From positions 496,001 to 560,000 of the forward strand of contig NZ_JAINVV010000008.1 of the NCBI RefSeq assembly GCF_019880585.1: a stretch of DNA of 64,000 nt, given 5' to 3'. Positions 61,336-64,000 of the stretch are shown here, piece after piece; position 1 is the stretch's first letter; every line of letters starts with the position of its first letter. Source of the stretch: Sphingomonas colocasiae. GTDB lineage: Bacteria; Pseudomonadota; Alphaproteobacteria; Sphingomonadales; Sphingomonadaceae. Under the pieces are notes generated by a model. The model did no database searches. It worked only from the letters and a program-made list of their open reading frames with translations, and was not told the origin of the DNA. Both the position numbers and the translations under genes were made by a program.

Positions 61336-61803
61336 ATGAACAGCGACATCACCAACCCGTCCGCCCACTCCATCCATATCGACCGCGCGGTGACGCTGGC
61401 GGCCGATGCCGACGCGATATGGGCCGTGGTCGGCGATCTCGCGGACACCACGATCACCGAGGGGCTGGCCGAGCGTGTCGAGGTCGATGGAGACGGGGTC
61501 GGCGCAGTGCGCCGTTTCTTCCTGCCGGGCGGGGTCAGCATCGCCGAACGCGTGGAGCGCTTCGATTCCACGGACCGCAGCTATACCTATCGCATCTTCG
61601 ATTTCGGCCCGCTGCCCTTCACCGATTATCTCGGGTTCGCGCGGGTCGTGCCCGCCGGCCCCGGCAGTGCGCTGCTGTCCTGGTCGGCGACCGCGCGTCC
61701 ATTCGATGGCGCGGACGAGGCCGCCCGCGCGATGATCGCGGCCAATATCGATCATGCGCTCTCAGCGCTCGCGCGGCGCTTCGGCACGGCGGAACCCCGT
61801 TGA
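61336..61803 (+). CDS. SRPBCC-family protein
   Basis: A 155-residue Bet v 1-like/polyketide-cyclase-like protein: VTLAADADAIWAVVGDLADT at the start, FTDYLGFARVVPAGPGSALLSW in the middle and an amphipathic C-terminal helix. It is a paralogue of the SRPBCC protein encoded on the other side of the Rieske gene. ATG start with GGAG upstream; the stop overlaps the FAD enzyme's TTG by 4 bases. Ligand or reaction unknown. Confidence 0.86.
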   Translation: MNSDITNPSAHSIHIDRAVTLAADADAIWAVVGDLADTTITEGLAERVEVDGDGVGAVRRFFLPGGVSIAERVERFDSTDRSYTYRIFDFGPLPFTDYLGFARVVPAGPGSALLSWSATARPFDGADEAARAMIAANIDHALSALARRFGTAEPR

Positions 61804-63056
61804 CCGCAGCGGTCTGGGCCGACGAAGCTGACCGCTTCGACCACCCCGCGCTGCGCGGCGATGTGACGGCGGACGCGGTCATCATCGGCGCGGGTTATTC
61901 CGGCCTTGTCGCGGCGCTGGAAGCGCGATCGGCCGGGCTTTCGGTGACGGTGCTGGAGGCCGGGCAACCCGGCGCCGGCGCATCCGGCGTCAATGCCGGC
62001 CATTTCGCGCCGATGATCGTGCCGGGCACCAGTCCGGAAAAGGTCCGCACCATGCTGGGCGAGGCGCGCGCGCGTCGCTGGCTGGGGATGATCGCGGGCT
62101 CCGGACGCTGGCTGACCGACTGCATCGAGCGCCATGCCATCGCCTGCGATCTGACGCGCGGCTATCTCTGCCTCGCGCGCAGCGATCGCGGCGTCGACCG
62201 GATGCGGGCGAGCTTCACCGCCTGGACCGATCATGGCGGATCGTTCGAGATGCGCGACCGCGCAGGCATCGCCGACCATATCCGATCGCCGCGCTATGCC
62301 GGCGGCGCCTGGCTGCCGGAGGGCGGCACGCTCGATCCGCTCGCGCTGGTCCGGGGACTCGCGCGCGTGGCCAGGGCCGGGGGCGTGAGTATTTTCGGGA
62401 ACAGCCGGGTGCTCTCCGCCACGCGCGATGGCGAGCATTGGATCGTCTCGACAGCGCGGGGGGAAGTGCGCGCGCGCCGCATGCTGGTGGCGACGGGGGC
62501 GGCGCACCTGCCTTTCGCCTCCCTGCGCGGAACCAGCTACCGCATGGCGGCGGCCGTCGTCGCAACCGAGCCGCTCGCCGATCGCGGCGCGGCGATGTTT
62601 CCGCTGCGCGGCGGCATCGTCGACCTTGACGACAAGGCCGTGTTCAGCCCGACGATCGACGCGCGCGGCCGTCTGGTCGGCAGCGTATTGTGCGGCGCCG
62701 GCATGCCCGGCCTGCCGCATAGCGCCAAGCCGCTGTCACGCCGGCTGGGGCGGACCTTTCCGGACATCGAACAGCCCGCCTTCACCCATCTGTCCTGGGG
62801 CGAGATGACGATATCGCCCACCGGCCTGCCGCGCATCCTGCGCTTCGGCGATGATGCCTGGGCGATCTCCGGCTGCAACGGCTTCGGCCTGACCCATGGC
62901 ATCGCCGCGGCGCGTGAAGCGGCGAAGCTGCTGACCGGCCAGTCGCCCGACACGCTGGCATTGCCCATCTTCCCGCCCAAGCCGCTCAAGGGGCATCGCT
63001 TCGTCGCGTTCACGCTGCGATCGATGGTCGCGCCGGCACTCAACCGCTTCGGCTGA
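61800..63056 (+). CDS. FAD-dependent amine/D-amino-acid-oxidase-type oxidoreductase
   Basis: A 418-residue DAO-family flavoprotein. The dinucleotide-binding GAGYSGLVAALEARSAGLSVTVLEAG lies at about 31-56, GASGVNAGHF follows, and the C-terminal FAD-pyrophosphate end is ISGCNGFGLTHGIAAAREAAKLL. Relatives (PuuB, glycine and gamma-glutamylputrescine oxidases) oxidise amines to imines, matching the linked RidA. TTG start forced by the 4-base overlap (TTGA). Last gene of the Rieske operon. Confidence 0.9.
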   Translation: MTAAVWADEADRFDHPALRGDVTADAVIIGAGYSGLVAALEARSAGLSVTVLEAGQPGAGASGVNAGHFAPMIVPGTSPEKVRTMLGEARARRWLGMIAGSGRWLTDCIERHAIACDLTRGYLCLARSDRGVDRMRASFTAWTDHGGSFEMRDRAGIADHIRSPRYAGGAWLPEGGTLDPLALVRGLARVARAGGVSIFGNSRVLSATRDGEHWIVSTARGEVRARRMLVATGAAHLPFASLRGTSYRMAAAVVATEPLADRGAAMFPLRGGIVDLDDKAVFSPTIDARGRLVGSVLCGAGMPGLPHSAKPLSRRLGRTFPDIEQPAFTHLSWGEMTISPTGLPRILRFGDDAWAISGCNGFGLTHGIAAAREAAKLLTGQSPDTLALPIFPPKPLKGHRFVAFTLRSMVAPALNRFG

Positions 63057-63068
63057 GCAGGCCGGAAT

Positions 63069-63713
63069 CTACAGATGGACGGTAGGGGTTTCCCCCTTGC
63101 CGACCATGCAGAGCGACGGTTTCGCGCCACGCGTATATTGCAGCCGGCCGATACGGATGACGCTGATATGGCCCAGCCGCCGCGATCCGAGCCGGCGGTG
63201 CGACAGGATGGACGGGATATTATAGTCGGCGATGCTGCTCATCGTGCAGTCGAGCCCCTCCCGCCGCAACCACGCCTTCATCCCGCCCCAGACCGCCGAA
63301 AAGGCGCGGCTCATCCGCTTGTCCTCGCGCAACCACATGCCGGTATCCCAGGCGGCATTGGCGGGCAGGATATAGCGGACATGCATGTCGCCCTCGTCAT
63401 GCACCGCCTTGCCCATCCAGGTGACGCCGATCAGTTCGTCATGCCGGTCGAAGATGCCGAGACACGTCAGCCCGCGCGCGAAACGCTCGGCCTGCGCCGC
63501 CACATCGATATCGATGGCGTGGCCGGCGAGTTCGGCCCGGTCGAGGTCACGGCATGAATAGCCGCGCGGCATCTCCGGAATCCGATCGATCGGCACCGCG
63601 ATCAGCTTGTAGCGATGATAGGAGACGTGCGGCAGCCGCGTGCAGAAATAGGCGAGCGCATAGGACGCCATCCCCGTCAGGCCGAGAACCTTCAAAGCCA
63701 ACATGCTCGGCAT
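63069..63713 (-). CDS. GNAT-like acyltransferase family protein (putative)
   Basis: About 214 residues. The region 70-190 resembles a GNAT fold: CLGIFDRHDELIGVTWMGKAVH, MHVRYILPANAAWDTGMWLRE, and YNIPSILSHRRLGSRRLGHISVIRIG, where the N...S...RLG pattern is that of GNAT acetyl-CoA binding. No signal peptide beyond a slightly hydrophobic start. Two ATGs three codons apart are possible starts. Convergent with the FAD enzyme gene. I do not recognise a specific function. Confidence 0.65.
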   Translation of the reverse strand: MPSMLALKVLGLTGMASYALAYFCTRLPHVSYHRYKLIAVPIDRIPEMPRGYSCRDLDRAELAGHAIDIDVAAQAERFARGLTCLGIFDRHDELIGVTWMGKAVHDEGDMHVRYILPANAAWDTGMWLREDKRMSRAFSAVWGGMKAWLRREGLDCTMSSIADYNIPSILSHRRLGSRRLGHISVIRIGRLQYTRGAKPSLCMVGKGETPTVHL

Positions 63714-63796
63714 CCGGTCGCCCCCGCGCGGTCAAGACATTGTCGCGCATTATCAACATCCTGCTCCGACGTCCAATCCCGACGAACGAGTGGCGA

Positions 63797-64000
63797 TCAG
63801 GCCAGCCGATGGGGAGAGGGATCGCCGAGTTCGCCGATGAGCTGCACCCGCGCCTCGGCGCGGCAGGCATCGAACATGGCTTGCAGGGCCGGGATGTCGA
63901 TATCCGGGCGGAGCGGCGCGACATGATCCAGCAGCACGTCGTCGCCATGTCGCGCGACCAGCGCGATCAGAATGGCGGGCTCGATATCGAGCGGCGCGGC
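63797..64000 (-). CDS. Unidentified protein, C-terminal 67 residues only
   Basis: An open frame from the right edge to a TGA, with good sphingomonad codon use (IALVARHGDDVLLDHVAPL, then MFDACRAEARVQLIGELGD). It is the 3' end of a gene starting outside the window. It looks helical; no family recognised. Confidence 0.55.
   Translation of the reverse strand, partial: AAPLDIEPAILIALVARHGDDVLLDHVAPLRPDIDIPALQAMFDACRAEARVQLIGELGDPSPHRLA

Noticed and set aside
63547-63948. Minus-strand frame spanning the gap before the right edge
   Set aside because: Ser/Arg/Cys-rich shadow; another frame over 63797-64000 has ordinary protein composition and a proper stop.

Overview
The window is a GC-rich stretch of accessory catabolic genes from an alphaproteobacterium, most likely a sphingomonad (Sphingomonas, Sphingobium, Sphingopyxis or a relative). 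Evidence for this is three large TonB-dependent receptors, two Rieske oxygenases, a DODA-type ring-opening dioxygenase, Tat- or Sec-exported hydrolases, frequent GTG/TTG starts and 4-base stop/start overlaps. I see no rRNA, tRNA, CRISPR array, transposase or integrase. No gap between genes exceeds 300 bases.

Layout. (1) 1-8.3 kb: an acid or aromatic catabolic cluster, with enolase-superfamily enzyme (cut by the window edge), TauD-type dioxygenase, MFS carrier, AraC regulator and Rieske oxygenase on the minus strand, and a divergent thiolase plus two-subunit CoA-transferase. (2) 8.3-11.5 kb: PAS-LuxR regulator and a TonB receptor. (3) 11.7-18.5 kb: iclR-hyuA-hyuB-cupin-VOC, a tightly coupled operon, with a divergent HpaI-type aldolase and another VOC gene. 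(4) 18.6-23.2 kb: DODA dioxygenase, amidohydrolase, flavin reductase and allophanate hydrolase in one operon, with no urea carboxylase in the window. (5) 23.3-29.5 kb: four mostly exported hydrolases (M19 dipeptidase-like, two serine beta-lactamase-fold enzymes, DUF885).

(6) 29.5-45 kb: the most striking region. A TonB receptor is followed on the same strand by an esterase, HpaI-type aldolase, a complete ABC importer, ethanolamine ammonia-lyase EutB and EutC, and a PepSY membrane protein, nearly all overlapping. A perfect inverted repeat TTGGCTAC-N5-GTAGCCAA precedes the receptor. The half-site TTGGCTACTA recurs at the start of a GntR-family regulator gene and directly before an M17 aminopeptidase gene, which looks frameshifted. 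A nitrilase-family amidase and a proline-iminopeptidase-like hydrolase lie between. This looks like one regulon for uptake and breakdown of an unidentified amine- or amide-containing compound.

(7) 44.5-50 kb: GAF-Fis regulator with an aldehyde dehydrogenase (a plausible sink for EutBC acetaldehyde), an MHS-type symporter with a periplasmic P1 peptidase, and a tiny membrane protein. (8) 50.3-52.2 kb: alkylation-repair operon (ogt, 2OG-oxygenase, alkB). (9) 52.3-55.2 kb: phenylalanine catabolism (phhA, aromatic aminotransferase, phhB) with a divergent Lrp-type regulator. (10) 55.2-63.1 kb: GloB-like hydrolase, SRPBCC protein and Lrp regulator, divergent from a KshA-like Rieske oxygenase, NTF2-like protein, TonB receptor, RidA, second SRPBCC protein and FAD oxidoreductase. 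The window ends with a GNAT-like gene and the 3' end of an unidentified gene.
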